A stretch of 64,000 bases of DNA from RUG100 sp050953405 (GCA_050953405.1 JBMNMP010000003.1:455783-519782), one strand, 5' to 3'. Counted from the first letter of the stretch, positions 25,774-35,302 are shown. Numbers and translations: made by a program. The notes: generated by a model not told the origin, from the letters alone.

Positions 25774-27144
25774 ATGAATTTACGGGCAACAATAGCAGTT
25801 GCGGCCTGCAAATTGAGCCGCAGATTAATAAGACTACTAGGTGGAGGAGCTACAGATTTTCCGGGTAAAGTCGCCTTAAAACTTTACCCGGATCTTCTCG
25901 GATACCTGGCAAAGAATGTGACTACTATTATAGTCACCGGAACTAACGGGAAAACCACCACTTCAAGGATGATAGAACAGACGCTCGCTGACAGCGGGCT
26001 GTCGTTTTTCTGTAATAAATCCGGAGCAAACCTGATGAACGGCATCACTGCAGAATTTTGCGCCAACTCCACGCTGGGAGGAAAGAATAAGTGCGATTAT
26101 GCGCTGATCGAAAGCGACGAAGCTGCTTTCAAGACGGTCAGCAAATACGTTGACGCAAAGTATGTGCTGGTGACCAACGTCTTCCGCGATCAGCTCGATC
26201 GTTACGGTGAGATCACGCATACCCTCAACAATATCAGGGTCGGTATACAGAACTCACGCAACGCGGTGGTCTGTCTCAATGCGGACTGTTCGCTGACAGC
26301 GTCGCTGAGGGAGGATATCGACAACAAGATCATCCTTTACGGCGTCAATGAACCCATATACAAGGAAAGAGTACATGAGGCCAGTGACGCGCCGTACTGC
26401 ATACACTGCAAGAACGAATATACATACAAGTACATCACTTACGGACATCTCGGGAGCTACAAATGTGAAAAGTGCGGTTACTCGAGACCGGATCCCGATG
26501 TGGCGGTTTCGCACGTGATCGTCAGCGATGCCAGCCACAGCGAGATAGAGATAGATACAGGCAGCAGAAAATTCAAGGCCAGCATTGACCTGCCGGGAGG
26601 CTACAACATATACAATGCGGTCTCCGCGGTTACTGTGGCTCATGCCATGGGGCTCGATGAAGAGACGGCTGTCAGGGCACTGGCTACTTTCGAGTGCGGC
26701 TTTGGACGCATGGAAAAGTTCATGCTCAAAGATACAGAGACCAGGATGATCCTCATCAAGAACCCGGCCGGATGCAACCAGGTGCTCAACTTCCTTTCGA
26801 ACATCAGCGAGGACTCTCTCTTTGTAGTCTGTCTCAACGACAACTACGCCGACGGTACGGACATCTCATGGATATGGGACGTGGACTTTGAGACTTTGCG
26901 CCGCATAGAAGACAAGCTCAGAGGTATCCTGGTATCCGGCGTCCGGGCCGACGATATGGCGATGCGCTTCAAGTATGCAGGCGTGCCCCTGGATAAGATA
27001 AAGGTCATCAAGGATTACGACAAGCTTATCGATGAATTCACGGGTCAGGATGCTCCTGTCTATATCATGCCGACTTACACGGCGATGATGGATCTGCGTG
27101 CGATCGTGAGCAAAAAGTTCGGCTACAAGAATTTCTGGGAGTAG
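25774..27144 (+). CDS. murT: Lipid II isoglutaminyl synthase, MurT subunit
   Basis: MurT is the Mur-ligase-like subunit that, with GatD, amidates the alpha-carboxyl of D-glutamate in lipid II to D-isoglutamine. The 456-residue protein has the P-loop TGTNGKTTTSRMIEQTL near residue 55. The Mur-ligase motif ALIESDEAAF lies near 110, a zinc ribbon inserted in the central domain (CIHCKNEY...CEKCGYSRPDPD, about 210-240), and the C-terminal DUF1727 domain with YVLPTYTAM-like YIMPTYTAMMDLR near 430. It is 15 bases upstream of gatD, the standard operon of Gram-positive bacteria. Confidence 0.95.
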   Translation: MNLRATIAVAACKLSRRLIRLLGGGATDFPGKVALKLYPDLLGYLAKNVTTIIVTGTNGKTTTSRMIEQTLADSGLSFFCNKSGANLMNGITAEFCANSTLGGKNKCDYALIESDEAAFKTVSKYVDAKYVLVTNVFRDQLDRYGEITHTLNNIRVGIQNSRNAVVCLNADCSLTASLREDIDNKIILYGVNEPIYKERVHEASDAPYCIHCKNEYTYKYITYGHLGSYKCEKCGYSRPDPDVAVSHVIVSDASHSEIEIDTGSRKFKASIDLPGGYNIYNAVSAVTVAHAMGLDEETAVRALATFECGFGRMEKFMLKDTETRMILIKNPAGCNQVLNFLSNISEDSLFVVCLNDNYADGTDISWIWDVDFETLRRIEDKLRGILVSGVRADDMAMRFKYAGVPLDKIKVIKDYDKLIDEFTGQDAPVYIMPTYTAMMDLRAIVSKKFGYKNFWE

Positions 27145-27159
27145 GAACGGGGGAACAAA

Positions 27160-27906
27160 ATGAGCGATTACAAACTGAATATTTGTCATCTGTACCCGGA
27201 CATACTGAACCTGTACGGAGACAACGGCAATATCATATGCATGAAGCAGAGGCTCGCGTGGCGCGGCATCGACTGCGAAGTGACCGGCCTTTCCGTGGGC
27301 GAAAAGCTGAAAGCAGCGGATTACGATCTGTTTTTCATCGGCGGCGGGCAGGATTTTGAACAGGATGTACTCCTGGCGGATGCCGATGCCAACAAGAAGG
27401 CGGATATAATTGCCGCCATCGAAGATGAAAAAGTGTTCCTCGCGATCTGCGGAGGTTATCAGATCCTGGGCAACTATTACAAGACCTGGGATGGACGCCA
27501 GATGGATTTCATCGGAGCACTGGATGTATATACTGTAGGCCATAAGGATCGTATGATAGGCAACTACATGTTTACCTGCGATGACCTTGGCGGCGAGAAA
27601 ATCGTCGGTTTTGAGAACCATTCCGGAAAGACATATCTCGGTGATGGCGTGGTCCCCATAGGTGATGTCCTCGCGGGATACGGCAACAACGGAGAAGACG
27701 GCAAGGAAGGCGCTCACTACAAGAACGTGTACTGCAGCTACAGCCACGGACCCATGCTGCCAAAGAATCCAAAGTTCTGCGATTTGCTGTTGGATACAGC
27801 GCTGGAGCGAAAATACGGTCACCGGATCCTTTCGCAAATGCCGCCCCTGGATGACACTTTTGAAAACAATGCACATAATTATATGGAAAACCGTCTCACA
27901 AAATAG
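27160..27906 (+). CDS. gatD: Lipid II isoglutaminyl synthase, GatD glutaminase subunit
   Basis: GatD hydrolyses glutamine and passes ammonia to MurT. The 248-residue protein is a class I, CobB/CobQ-like glutamine amidotransferase. The nucleophile is in LAICGGYQILGNYY near residue 94, the substrate region includes VGFENHSGKTYLG near 148, and the catalytic histidine is in CSYSHGPMLPKNP near 193. It begins with the family's NICHLYPDILNLYGDNGN. It follows murT closely. Its last codons form one arm of the terminator. Confidence 0.95.
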   Translation: MSDYKLNICHLYPDILNLYGDNGNIICMKQRLAWRGIDCEVTGLSVGEKLKAADYDLFFIGGGQDFEQDVLLADADANKKADIIAAIEDEKVFLAICGGYQILGNYYKTWDGRQMDFIGALDVYTVGHKDRMIGNYMFTCDDLGGEKIVGFENHSGKTYLGDGVVPIGDVLAGYGNNGEDGKEGAHYKNVYCSYSHGPMLPKNPKFCDLLLDTALERKYGHRILSQMPPLDDTFENNAHNYMENRLTK

Positions 27907-27919
27907 GAGACGGTTTCTT
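27888..27919 (+). terminator. Terminator overlapping the gatD stop
   Basis: AAACCGTCTC and GAGACGGTTT form a perfect 10-bp stem with a 9-base loop that contains the TAG stop, followed by CTTCTT. It separates murT-gatD from convergent maf. Confidence 0.75.
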
Positions 27920-27947
27920 CTTGCATTTTGTTACCGGATCACTTGAG

Positions 27948-28535
27948 TTACAGCGATCTCAATTCGCGCATGAAGGCGTTCCAGGGGAAGCCTATTATGT
28001 TGTTGCGGTCACCCTCTATGTGGTCGGTGTAGCGGGCAAAGGTGCCCTGGATCGCGTATCCGCCGGCCTTGTCGTACGGCTCGTCAGTGCCCACGTAGGC
28101 TTCTATTTCATCCACGGGCAGCTCTTTGAAGTACACTGAGGATGTTTCCGCAAAACACTTTGAGAGGCTCTTGCCTGCGAAGGCGAGGCAGACCCCGGTG
28201 ATGACCTCGTGTTTTTTGCCGGACATCGGCAGCAGCATGCGCTTCGCTTGTGCCGGGTCAGCCGGCTTACCCAGGATTCTTCCTTCAAAGACGACCACGG
28301 TGTCCGCGGCCACTATGAGGCGTTCGTCATCGGGAGCCAGGCGGCTTCTGACGTCGAAGGCTTTTGACATGGCGAGGAACATGGTGGCTTCGCGGGGAGT
28401 GAGAAAAGGAGGCAGGTTCTCCCGGATGCCGGAGGGCATCACCTGCGGCCGGAAGCCGTTTTCCTGCATCATTTCGATGCGCCGCGGTGAGCCGCTGGCG
28501 AGCACGATATTTTGTTTTACCTTTTCAATATCCAT
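27948..28535 (-). CDS. maf: Maf-type nucleoside triphosphate pyrophosphatase
   Basis: Maf proteins hydrolyse dTTP, UTP and modified nucleotides and can affect division. The 195-residue protein has the N-terminal LASGSPRRIEMMQENG motif near residue 12, IVAADTVVVFEGRILGKP near 68 and the C-terminal region DKAGGYAIQGTFARYTDHIEGDRNNIIGFP near 150-180 with the catalytic aspartates. It lies 17 bases downstream of the class A PBP on the same strand and is probably co-transcribed with it. Confidence 0.93.
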   Translation of the reverse strand: MDIEKVKQNIVLASGSPRRIEMMQENGFRPQVMPSGIRENLPPFLTPREATMFLAMSKAFDVRSRLAPDDERLIVAADTVVVFEGRILGKPADPAQAKRMLLPMSGKKHEVITGVCLAFAGKSLSKCFAETSSVYFKELPVDEIEAYVGTDEPYDKAGGYAIQGTFARYTDHIEGDRNNIIGFPWNAFMRELRSL

Positions 28536-28552
28536 ATAATTTCTCCCTGACG

Positions 28553-31192
28553 TTATTGTTTCACGATCACGCGGCGTTCCCAGTTGAAGGTGATCGGGGT
28601 GCGCTTTTTCTGCTGCGTATTCTTCTTCCAGTTGAAGTTGAAGAAGTAAGCTCCGCTCTCGGTGCCCTTGACGAAGTATTCACCGCCTATGCGAACGACA
28701 GTCGACGGCTGAGACGGGAATGAACCACTGAGTCCGCTGGTGGCTTTCTCCATCACTTTCTGCCACAGCCTGGCGGCAGCAGGGGAGCCTTCATCGAGTT
28801 CCATATTCAAGTCACTGCCCAGCCAGCAGGCCGCCGAATACTGAGGCGTAAAGCCGCAGAACCAGGCATCGTATTTGTCTGACGTGGTACCCGTCTTTCC
28901 TGCTGTAGGCTGACTGGTCTGCGCATCGCGGGCGATTCCGCTGGTGACCGTGGTCCGCAGGATGTCGGTCATTATGAAAGCAACCCCCTTGTCGAGCACA
29001 GTCCTTCTGCTTTCCCCGGTTTCCAGCAGCGTGTCGCCGTGTTTGTCGGTGACCGTGGTGTACACCCTTGGCTTTACATAGACTCCGCTGTTGGGGAATA
29101 CCCCGTAAGCGCTGGCCATCTCGATCGGGGAGACACCTTTTGTCATTCCTCCCAGAGCCAGGGCGGCGGCGTTCCTGTCGTTGGTACTGCCGTTTTCCAC
29201 TACGCTCGTGATCCCGAAGTCGTGCAGCTGCTCGATGGCGTCCGCGGGACCGATCTGCTGGAAGACGCGCACTGCATTGACGTTGATAGATTGTTCAACG
29301 GACTGGCGCAGGGTCTGCAGGCCGCGGTAGCCGCCATAAGCGTTGTGCGGCCACACGCGTCCGTTGATTGTCAGCGGGGCATCGTTGATGCGCGAGCTGG
29401 CGGTCCAGTATTTGCCGTAGAGACTGATGATATCGTTCTTATCGTGCCGCTTGAACTTCATGGGCTTGTTTTCCTTTGCGGCGTCAGCGCCCTGCTGCAG
29501 AGCGGTCGAATATACGGAAAGCGGCTTGATAGAGGATCCGGGCTGACGTGTACGCTGCGCACGGTTGTATAGCATCTTGCCCGTGGTATCGCGTCCGCCG
29601 GTCATCGCCTTGATATCCCCGTTCCTGAAATCGGTGACCACCATGGCTCCCTGAGGCTGTTGTACGCGCTGTCCCAGGCTGTATCCGTCCTCGCTGATGT
29701 AGTAGGCATCACCGGACTTGATGAAGATGCCGGGGTTATCCTTCATATATTGGAGGGAGACTACCAGATCGCCGTCACTGTTCATCTTTTTGTATTGACG
29801 CGGTATCAGCAGTGTAGAGCCCTGTATGCTGTAGACGATACCGTTCCGTGTGCTGTACATGTCCCTGATTTCCACGGCATAGTCCTTTTTGCCTTCGGTC
29901 TTTGTTTTGTAGAAGGTCAGTCTGCGGCCGGATCTGAGGATGATATTGCCCTGATCATCGGTGCTGAAGTCTCCGGGACGCAGTTTGAACAAGCCCTTGC
30001 TGTTGATGAGATTGCGGTATCTGTAGAGCATGATGCCGCCCGATTTATTCAGTATGTTTCCATGGCTGTCGCGCCGCATATCGGTAACCTGCGGAAAGTT
30101 GGCGTCGTTCTCGAAAGTTGTGTCCACAGCCTGCTGCACTCTGCTGTTCATCGTAGTATGTATGCGCAGGCCGCCGGTGTACACCATCTTTCTGGCGTTT
30201 GCACTGGTGTATCCCTGCTTTTCAAGGTCGCTGATGACCTGCTCGACAACATAGTCGGCAAAATACGTCGCCCTGGAGCGGTAGACATTGTCATCCAGGT
30301 CGAGTTCTGATATAAGATCTGTATGCTCGACGTTGTAAGCCTCGCGGGGATCGATGTATCCCTGTTGTTCCATATACTTTGCAGTTGTGCGGCGTCTTCC
30401 CGCACCGTTGTCTCCATTATAGACAATGGTGTACCCGTCGCGCTGTGAGAGAATGTCCTTTTTCTTCAGTTTCAGGGCTTCGGACTCTATCGTATTGTTG
30501 TCCAGAGTGCGCACCAGCGAATAGTACTCCGGTGATTTGGGAATGCTGGCCAGGGCGATGCACTGCGCAAGATCCAGGTCTTCCACATCTTTGGAGAAGT
30601 AAGCCTGACTGGCCGCCTGCACCCCGTAAGCGTTGTATCCGAAGTATATGGTGTTCAGGTAAGCTTCCATGATCTGTTTTTTGGAAAGCTTGCGCTCCAG
30701 GAGCACTGTATACCAGGCTTCCGATATCTTTCTGTTGAGGGATCTGACGCTCTTGGTTTCCGGCAGGTAAACATTCCTCGCCAGCTGCTGTGTGATCGTG
30801 GAAGTGCCGCTGATCTGACCTCCGGAAAAGATGCTTTCGCGTATGGCGCCCAACATGCGCACAAAATTAAAGCCGTGATGATCCCAGAAGGTCTTGTCCT
30901 CGATGGAGACGATCGCATTTATCATGTTTTTAGGAATCTGATCGTAATCGACATTGATACGGTTTCCGTCGCCCCGGTAGATGTTTTCCATTACATTGCC
31001 TTCATCATCATACAAGATGGAACTCTCCGAGAGATTTGCATAGATATTGTCGGGATCGATCCTGGGTGAACTGGCAATTACCGTGGCCGCGTAGAGCAGG
31101 AAAAATATAATCAAAGCAACGATGGCCAGGAGGACCATCTTCGCTATTTTCTTGCCCTTTCGATGTTTCTTCTTTACATTTGCATATGACAT
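28553..31192 (-). CDS. Class A penicillin-binding protein (PBP1A family)
   Basis: This bifunctional peptidoglycan synthase has 879 residues. A basic cytoplasmic tail and one membrane segment (about 19-42) are followed by a GT51 glycosyltransferase domain with the catalytic region SIEDKTFWDHHGFN near residue 95 and GTSTITQQLARNVYLPETKS near 128. The transpeptidase domain has the serine motif GSSIKPLSVYS near 553 and KTGTTSDKYDAWFCGFTP near 767. It polymerises and crosslinks glycan on the outer face of the membrane. The assigned ATG has no Shine-Dalgarno site, and a TATAAT sits just upstream (see findings). It is divergent from comEC. Confidence 0.94.
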   Translation of the reverse strand: MSYANVKKKHRKGKKIAKMVLLAIVALIIFFLLYAATVIASSPRIDPDNIYANLSESSILYDDEGNVMENIYRGDGNRINVDYDQIPKNMINAIVSIEDKTFWDHHGFNFVRMLGAIRESIFSGGQISGTSTITQQLARNVYLPETKSVRSLNRKISEAWYTVLLERKLSKKQIMEAYLNTIYFGYNAYGVQAASQAYFSKDVEDLDLAQCIALASIPKSPEYYSLVRTLDNNTIESEALKLKKKDILSQRDGYTIVYNGDNGAGRRRTTAKYMEQQGYIDPREAYNVEHTDLISELDLDDNVYRSRATYFADYVVEQVISDLEKQGYTSANARKMVYTGGLRIHTTMNSRVQQAVDTTFENDANFPQVTDMRRDSHGNILNKSGGIMLYRYRNLINSKGLFKLRPGDFSTDDQGNIILRSGRRLTFYKTKTEGKKDYAVEIRDMYSTRNGIVYSIQGSTLLIPRQYKKMNSDGDLVVSLQYMKDNPGIFIKSGDAYYISEDGYSLGQRVQQPQGAMVVTDFRNGDIKAMTGGRDTTGKMLYNRAQRTRQPGSSIKPLSVYSTALQQGADAAKENKPMKFKRHDKNDIISLYGKYWTASSRINDAPLTINGRVWPHNAYGGYRGLQTLRQSVEQSINVNAVRVFQQIGPADAIEQLHDFGITSVVENGSTNDRNAAALALGGMTKGVSPIEMASAYGVFPNSGVYVKPRVYTTVTDKHGDTLLETGESRRTVLDKGVAFIMTDILRTTVTSGIARDAQTSQPTAGKTGTTSDKYDAWFCGFTPQYSAACWLGSDLNMELDEGSPAAARLWQKVMEKATSGLSGSFPSQPSTVVRIGGEYFVKGTESGAYFFNFNWKKNTQQKKRTPITFNWERRVIVKQ

Positions 31193-31198
31193 GAAAAG

Positions 31199-31204
31199 AT
31201 TATA
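31199..31204 (-). promoter_or_regulatory. Extended -10 element before the class A PBP
   Basis: On the minus strand TGGTATAAT forms an extended -10. Only six bases separate it from the PBP ATG, so the transcript would start at or next to the start codon. No -35 match is present. Confidence 0.4.
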
Positions 31205-31289
31205 CCATAAAAGGCTATTGCGTTGTTATGGAAAATATTGTAAGCTAAATGTGTGACATGCGGAACGGCCCTTTGAAGGAGGTCAACCC

Positions 31290-33542
31290 TTGAGAAGGCC
31301 GGTAGTCACTGCTGCGGCCGGGTTTGCGCTGGGCATCCCGCTGGCAGTGCAGTTCAAGTTCATAGTTATCATGGTCCCCGTGATATGGCTGCTGGTGCTG
31401 GCTGTATACATCCTGAGGGTGCGGGGACCGGTGATCGTATTTCTGTGCTTTCTGGCTGCGGGCTGCAGCCTGATGACTCTTTGTGCGCATCAGGTCGATC
31501 CGCTGACGCATCTGGACGGCAAGAACGCCCGGATATGCGGTGTGCTTACTTCGTCATCGGTGAAGAACGGACGTGCGCGGCTGGAGCTCCGCGAAGACGG
31601 CGGGGGACGTGTGCTGCTGTCAGTCTATCAAAGGGATGGAGAGGGAACTAGAGCTTTCGACGGCTTGAGGGACGGCATCAGGATCGAAGCTTATGCGAGT
31701 CTTTCTTCTCCCTCTCCGGCAAGGAACCCCGGCTGTTTCGATTACCGCATGTACCTGAAGACGAAGCGGATATCGATGACGGCATCCGCCGGCATCTGGC
31801 AGGTGAAGACGTGCGGTATCGCATCAAAGCCGAGATACAGTCTCTGGCTCCTGCGCCATGACTTCAGGGAGAGACTTTCTCCATATATGGACAAAGAAAG
31901 CCTGGGAATGCTGCAGGCCATGCTGTTCGGAGACAAGTCGGGGCTGGAAGAGAAGCTGTATGAAGATTTCCAGAAGAACGGCACCGCGCATATACTGGCG
32001 GTGAGCGGCCTTCACGTGGGAATGGTATACGGTCTTTTCTGCGGCATACTGGGCGGCAGGCGGCGCTTGTCAACTAATTTCATCATAATAATGATGCTGG
32101 GCCTTTATGCAGCCCTGGCGGGATTTTCTCCTTCGGTGGTCAGGGCGGTGATCATGATCGTGATGCACATGATCTCCCGTCTTGCACATTACCGGTACGA
32201 TCTGATGACGGCCGCTGCTCTGACGGCATTGCTGATGCTGGTGTATAACCCGTATCAGATCTTTGGACTTGGCTTTCAGCTGTCTTTCCTGGCCATCTTC
32301 ACTCTGGCAGCAGTCATGCCGGTCTTTGCCGCGATGCCGCTGCCGCCGCTTTTCAGGAGTGTACTGCTGCCGGTACTGGCGATACAGGCCGGCATGGCCC
32401 CGTATACGGCTTATGTTTTCAACTATTTTTCACTGGGTGCTTTTGCGGCCAACATCCCTGTGATCTTTCTGGCCGGTATAGTGGTGCCTGCCGGTGCGCT
32501 TGCTCTCATGGCGACGGCGCTGCTGCCGCCGCTTTCGGGATTCTGCGCGGCCTTCCTTTCCGTGGGAACAAGGTGCATCGTGGGGGCCAACGATCTGTTG
32601 TACGCAGGCGGAGCCACGGCTTTTGACGTAGTCTCACCGCCGCTGCCGGCGGTGCTCGCTTACTATGGCCTGTTCTTTTTCTTCTTCTCCGAGATGGCGC
32701 GGATATGGATCATCCGCCGCCGCCGGCGATCCATCGCCTCAGGTCTTTTGTGCATACTCATGATGGTGCTCTTTTTCAATGCGGGCTGGAACAGCGGATT
32801 CCGGAGCGCGGAGGTGGTCTTCGTCGACGTGGGGCAGGGTTCCTGCATCCATCTGCGGACACCGAAGGGCCATAATATCCTCATTGACGGTGGTGGCCGG
32901 GAGGACTACAACATGGGCAGGAAAACATTGAAGCCATATCTGCTGAAGAACGGGGTGCGCCGCATCGATCTGGCGCTGGCGACGCATAAGGACATGGATC
33001 ATTACAAGGGACTGGTGGAACTGAAGAAAGAGGGCATGGTGAAACAACTGATTACGAATGATATGGAGATAGAGCCGGGTACCGTTCTTGTGAAGGAAGG
33101 TGATTTTCGGATCACCACGGTGGCTCCGGCAGCGGACACGGGAGACATCGGCTCCGGGGTGACCACTGAAGAGAATGAGAGCAGTCTGGTGTTTCGCGTC
33201 GACAGCAGGGATTGGTCGCTGCTGGCGACTGGCGATATCGGAAAGGACACGGAAAAAAACATCGCCGCCTACTGGGATCAAAGCGGCGGTAGAATGCTGG
33301 ATGTCGATGTGATCGCCGTGCCCCACCACGGGAGCCGCAACAGTTCTTCGGCGGTGCTCTTGAAAAAGAGCTCTCCTTCGGTGGCCGTGATCCAGGTGGG
33401 CAAAAACAACTACGGACATCCGGCGCCGCAGACGGTAGCCGCTTACCGGAAGGCGGGAGCCAGTGTCTTCAGAAATGATGAAGACGGCGCCCTGGGGATA
33501 TTCAAAGGGTTCCGCTGGAGGCGCGTCATCAATAGTGAATGA
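31290..33542 (+). CDS. comEC: ComEC/Rec2 DNA uptake channel
   Basis: ComEC forms the membrane channel through which single-stranded DNA enters during transformation. The 750-residue protein has an N-terminal DUF4131 region, an OB-like extracellular part, the competence domain with GTAHILAVSGLHVGMVYGL near residue 230 in a block of about eight membrane segments, and a C-terminal metallo-beta-lactamase domain (VFVDVGQGSC near 510, ATHKDMDHYKG near 565, VPHHGSRNSSS near 676). The start is TTG with AAGGAGG seven bases upstream. No other competence gene is nearby. Confidence 0.94.
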   Translation: MRRPVVTAAAGFALGIPLAVQFKFIVIMVPVIWLLVLAVYILRVRGPVIVFLCFLAAGCSLMTLCAHQVDPLTHLDGKNARICGVLTSSSVKNGRARLELREDGGGRVLLSVYQRDGEGTRAFDGLRDGIRIEAYASLSSPSPARNPGCFDYRMYLKTKRISMTASAGIWQVKTCGIASKPRYSLWLLRHDFRERLSPYMDKESLGMLQAMLFGDKSGLEEKLYEDFQKNGTAHILAVSGLHVGMVYGLFCGILGGRRRLSTNFIIIMMLGLYAALAGFSPSVVRAVIMIVMHMISRLAHYRYDLMTAAALTALLMLVYNPYQIFGLGFQLSFLAIFTLAAVMPVFAAMPLPPLFRSVLLPVLAIQAGMAPYTAYVFNYFSLGAFAANIPVIFLAGIVVPAGALALMATALLPPLSGFCAAFLSVGTRCIVGANDLLYAGGATAFDVVSPPLPAVLAYYGLFFFFFSEMARIWIIRRRRRSIASGLLCILMMVLFFNAGWNSGFRSAEVVFVDVGQGSCIHLRTPKGHNILIDGGGREDYNMGRKTLKPYLLKNGVRRIDLALATHKDMDHYKGLVELKKEGMVKQLITNDMEIEPGTVLVKEGDFRITTVAPAADTGDIGSGVTTEENESSLVFRVDSRDWSLLATGDIGKDTEKNIAAYWDQSGGRMLDVDVIAVPHHGSRNSSSAVLLKKSSPSVAVIQVGKNNYGHPAPQTVAAYRKAGASVFRNDEDGALGIFKGFRWRRVINSE

Positions 33543-33577
33543 GCTCGCGGGCGCGTCGCCGGGCCAAAAAAGAAACA

Positions 33578-33602
33578 TGCGGACCGTCATTGACGACCCG
33601 CA
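33578..33602. terminator. Hairpin after comEC
   Basis: TGCGG/CCGCA arms enclose CGTC/GACG with a two-base internal loop on each side. There is no strong T tract, so termination is only possible. Confidence 0.4.
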
Positions 33603-33627
33603 CATTTCCGTGTTATCCATTGTCTAA

Positions 33628-33714
33628 CTAATTGCTGACTTTCAGCTTCCTCTGTGCGTAACCAACTCCTGCAAGACCGAGTGTTCCGAAGAGGATTGCA
33701 AACCAAATTACCAT
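33628..33714 (-). CDS. 28-residue putative membrane microprotein
   Basis: On the minus strand a perfect AAAGGAG lies eight bases before an ATG that opens a 28-codon frame, MVIWFAILFGTLGLAGVGYA followed by QRKLKVSN and TAG. It is one hydrophobic segment with a basic tail, so a single-pass membrane peptide with a cytoplasmic C-terminus is likely. It lies in the otherwise empty 33543-33910 gap, opposite to both neighbours. I know no matching family. The strong ribosome binding site and clean membrane segment argue that it is real. Confidence 0.55.
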   Translation of the reverse strand: MVIWFAILFGTLGLAGVGYAQRKLKVSN

Positions 33715-33814
33715 ATTGTTTACTCCTTTAATCATTTATTATTTATTACTTTGCTATAGTAGCACCGTACCCCGCACATAGGGATATACAAAATAGATAT
33801 ATCCGTTGCCCTGA

Positions 33815-33843
33815 TTGACTTTTAACAAATAACAAGGTAAACT
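33815..33843 (+). promoter_or_regulatory. Promoter of the butyryl-CoA:acetate CoA-transferase gene
   Basis: TTGACT at 33815-33820 and TAAACT at 33838-33843 are spaced by 17 bases, about 68 bases before the start codon. GAGGAG at 33896-33901 is the ribosome binding site. Confidence 0.6.
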
Positions 33844-33910
33844 TTATTCGTTGTCCGCACGGCGGGCATTTCATGAGTAATTAAATTTTAACGCAGAGGA
33901 GAATTTACAG

Positions 33911-35251
33911 ATGGATTATCAGAAAATGTATCAGGAAAAGCTGACGACGGCAGAAGAAGCTGTCAAGGTTGTTAAATCCGGAGACTGGGTAGATTATACC
34001 TGGTGTCTTCAGCATCCGGTGGACCTCGATAAGGCGCTGGCCGCCAGAAAGGACGAGCTTTATGATGTAAAGGTAAGGGGAGGCGTTACTTCCTGGATGC
34101 CTGAGATCGCAAAGGCAGAGGATGCAGGAGATCATTTTACCTGGCATTCATGGCACTGTAGCGGAATAGACAGAAAGATAATTAAGAAGGGCATGGGATA
34201 CTTTGGACCGATGAGGTATTCTGAACTGCCGCGTTTCTATCGTGAACATCTGGATCCGGTAGATGTAGTGATGCTCCAGGTTCCTCCTATGGACAAGTTC
34301 GGTAACTTTTCCTTCTCGCTCGCTCCTTCGCACCTTGATGCGATCTGCTCCAGAGCAAAGCACATCATCGTTGAAGTAAACGAGACACTGCCCTGGGTAT
34401 ACGGACTGACGGGCACAGAAATAAACATAAAGGATGTAGATGCTGTAGTAGAAGGCAGCAATACACCCCTGCCGGAGATGGGCAGCACGCCGGCTACAGA
34501 TGTAGACAGAAAGGTCGCTGAACTGATCGTACCCGAGATACCGAACGGCGCCTGCCTGCAGCTGGGTATCGGCGGCATGCCGAACACAGTAGGCGCCATG
34601 ATTGCAGATTCAGACCTCAAGGATCTGGGAGTGCACACCGAGATGTACGTGGATGCTTTTGTGGACATCGCAAAGGCAGGCAAGATCAATGGCAAGAACA
34701 AATCCAAGGATAGAGGCCGTCAGGTATTCGCTTTCGCAGCCGGCAGCAAAAAGCTGTTTGATTATGCCGACAGGAACCCCGATGTAATGGGAGCCCCGGT
34801 AGATTATACGAACGATGTGGAAGTCATCGCTTCACTGGACAAGTTCATCTCCATCAATAATGCGGTCGACATGGACCTCTTCGGTCAGGTCAACGCTGAA
34901 TCCGCAGGACTGAAGCACATTTCGGGAACAGGCGGACAGCTGGACTTCGTAATGGGAGCTTACCGTTCCAACGGCGGCAAGAGCTTCATCTGCATGTCCT
35001 CATCTTTCGAGACAAAGGACGGAGAGCTGAAGAGCCGTATCGTTCCAACACTGACGAACGGTTCCATATGCACTGATCCGCGCAGCGCTGTGCACTACAT
35101 AGTAACTGAATACGGCATGGTAAATCTCAAGGGAATGAGCACCTGGGAGAGAGCCGAGGCTCTGATCTCGATCGCACACCCCAAGTTCAGGGATGAACTG
35201 ATCAAGAGTGCCGAGAAGATGAATATCTGGAGACAGTCCAACAAGAGATAG
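33911..35251 (+). CDS. but: Butyryl-CoA:acetate CoA-transferase
   Basis: The enzyme moves CoA from butyryl-CoA to acetate, the last step of butyrate formation in many gut Clostridia. The 446-residue protein belongs to the acetyl-CoA hydrolase/transferase family. It matches the But subgroup as I recall it from Roseburia: the N-terminal SGDWVDYTWC near residue 23, PNGACLQLGIGGMPN near 213, the catalytic glutamate in LGVHTEMYVDAFVDIAKAG near 242, and C-terminal LKGMSTWERAEALISIAHP. It differs clearly from the second family member at 49685, which looks like the 4-hydroxybutyrate enzyme. Specificity is inferred from sequence resemblance and pathway context. It is transcribed alone. Confidence 0.85.
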   Translation: MDYQKMYQEKLTTAEEAVKVVKSGDWVDYTWCLQHPVDLDKALAARKDELYDVKVRGGVTSWMPEIAKAEDAGDHFTWHSWHCSGIDRKIIKKGMGYFGPMRYSELPRFYREHLDPVDVVMLQVPPMDKFGNFSFSLAPSHLDAICSRAKHIIVEVNETLPWVYGLTGTEINIKDVDAVVEGSNTPLPEMGSTPATDVDRKVAELIVPEIPNGACLQLGIGGMPNTVGAMIADSDLKDLGVHTEMYVDAFVDIAKAGKINGKNKSKDRGRQVFAFAAGSKKLFDYADRNPDVMGAPVDYTNDVEVIASLDKFISINNAVDMDLFGQVNAESAGLKHISGTGGQLDFVMGAYRSNGGKSFICMSSSFETKDGELKSRIVPTLTNGSICTDPRSAVHYIVTEYGMVNLKGMSTWERAEALISIAHPKFRDELIKSAEKMNIWRQSNKR

Positions 35252-35270
35252 CAATCGAGACCCTGCAAAT

Positions 35271-35302
35271 AACCCCGGCGCTGTCAAGGTGCCGGGGTTT
35301 TT
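35271..35302 (+). terminator. Intrinsic terminator after but
   Basis: AACCCCGGC and GCCGGGGTT form a perfect 9-bp stem with an 11-base loop and five T residues. Confidence 0.88.

Noticed and set aside
33911..35251. Second 4-hydroxybutyrate CoA-transferase
   Set aside because: Its N-terminus and catalytic loop (LGVHTEMYVDAFVDIAKAG) fit butyryl-CoA:acetate CoA-transferase better than the AbfT in the 4-hydroxybutyrate cluster.
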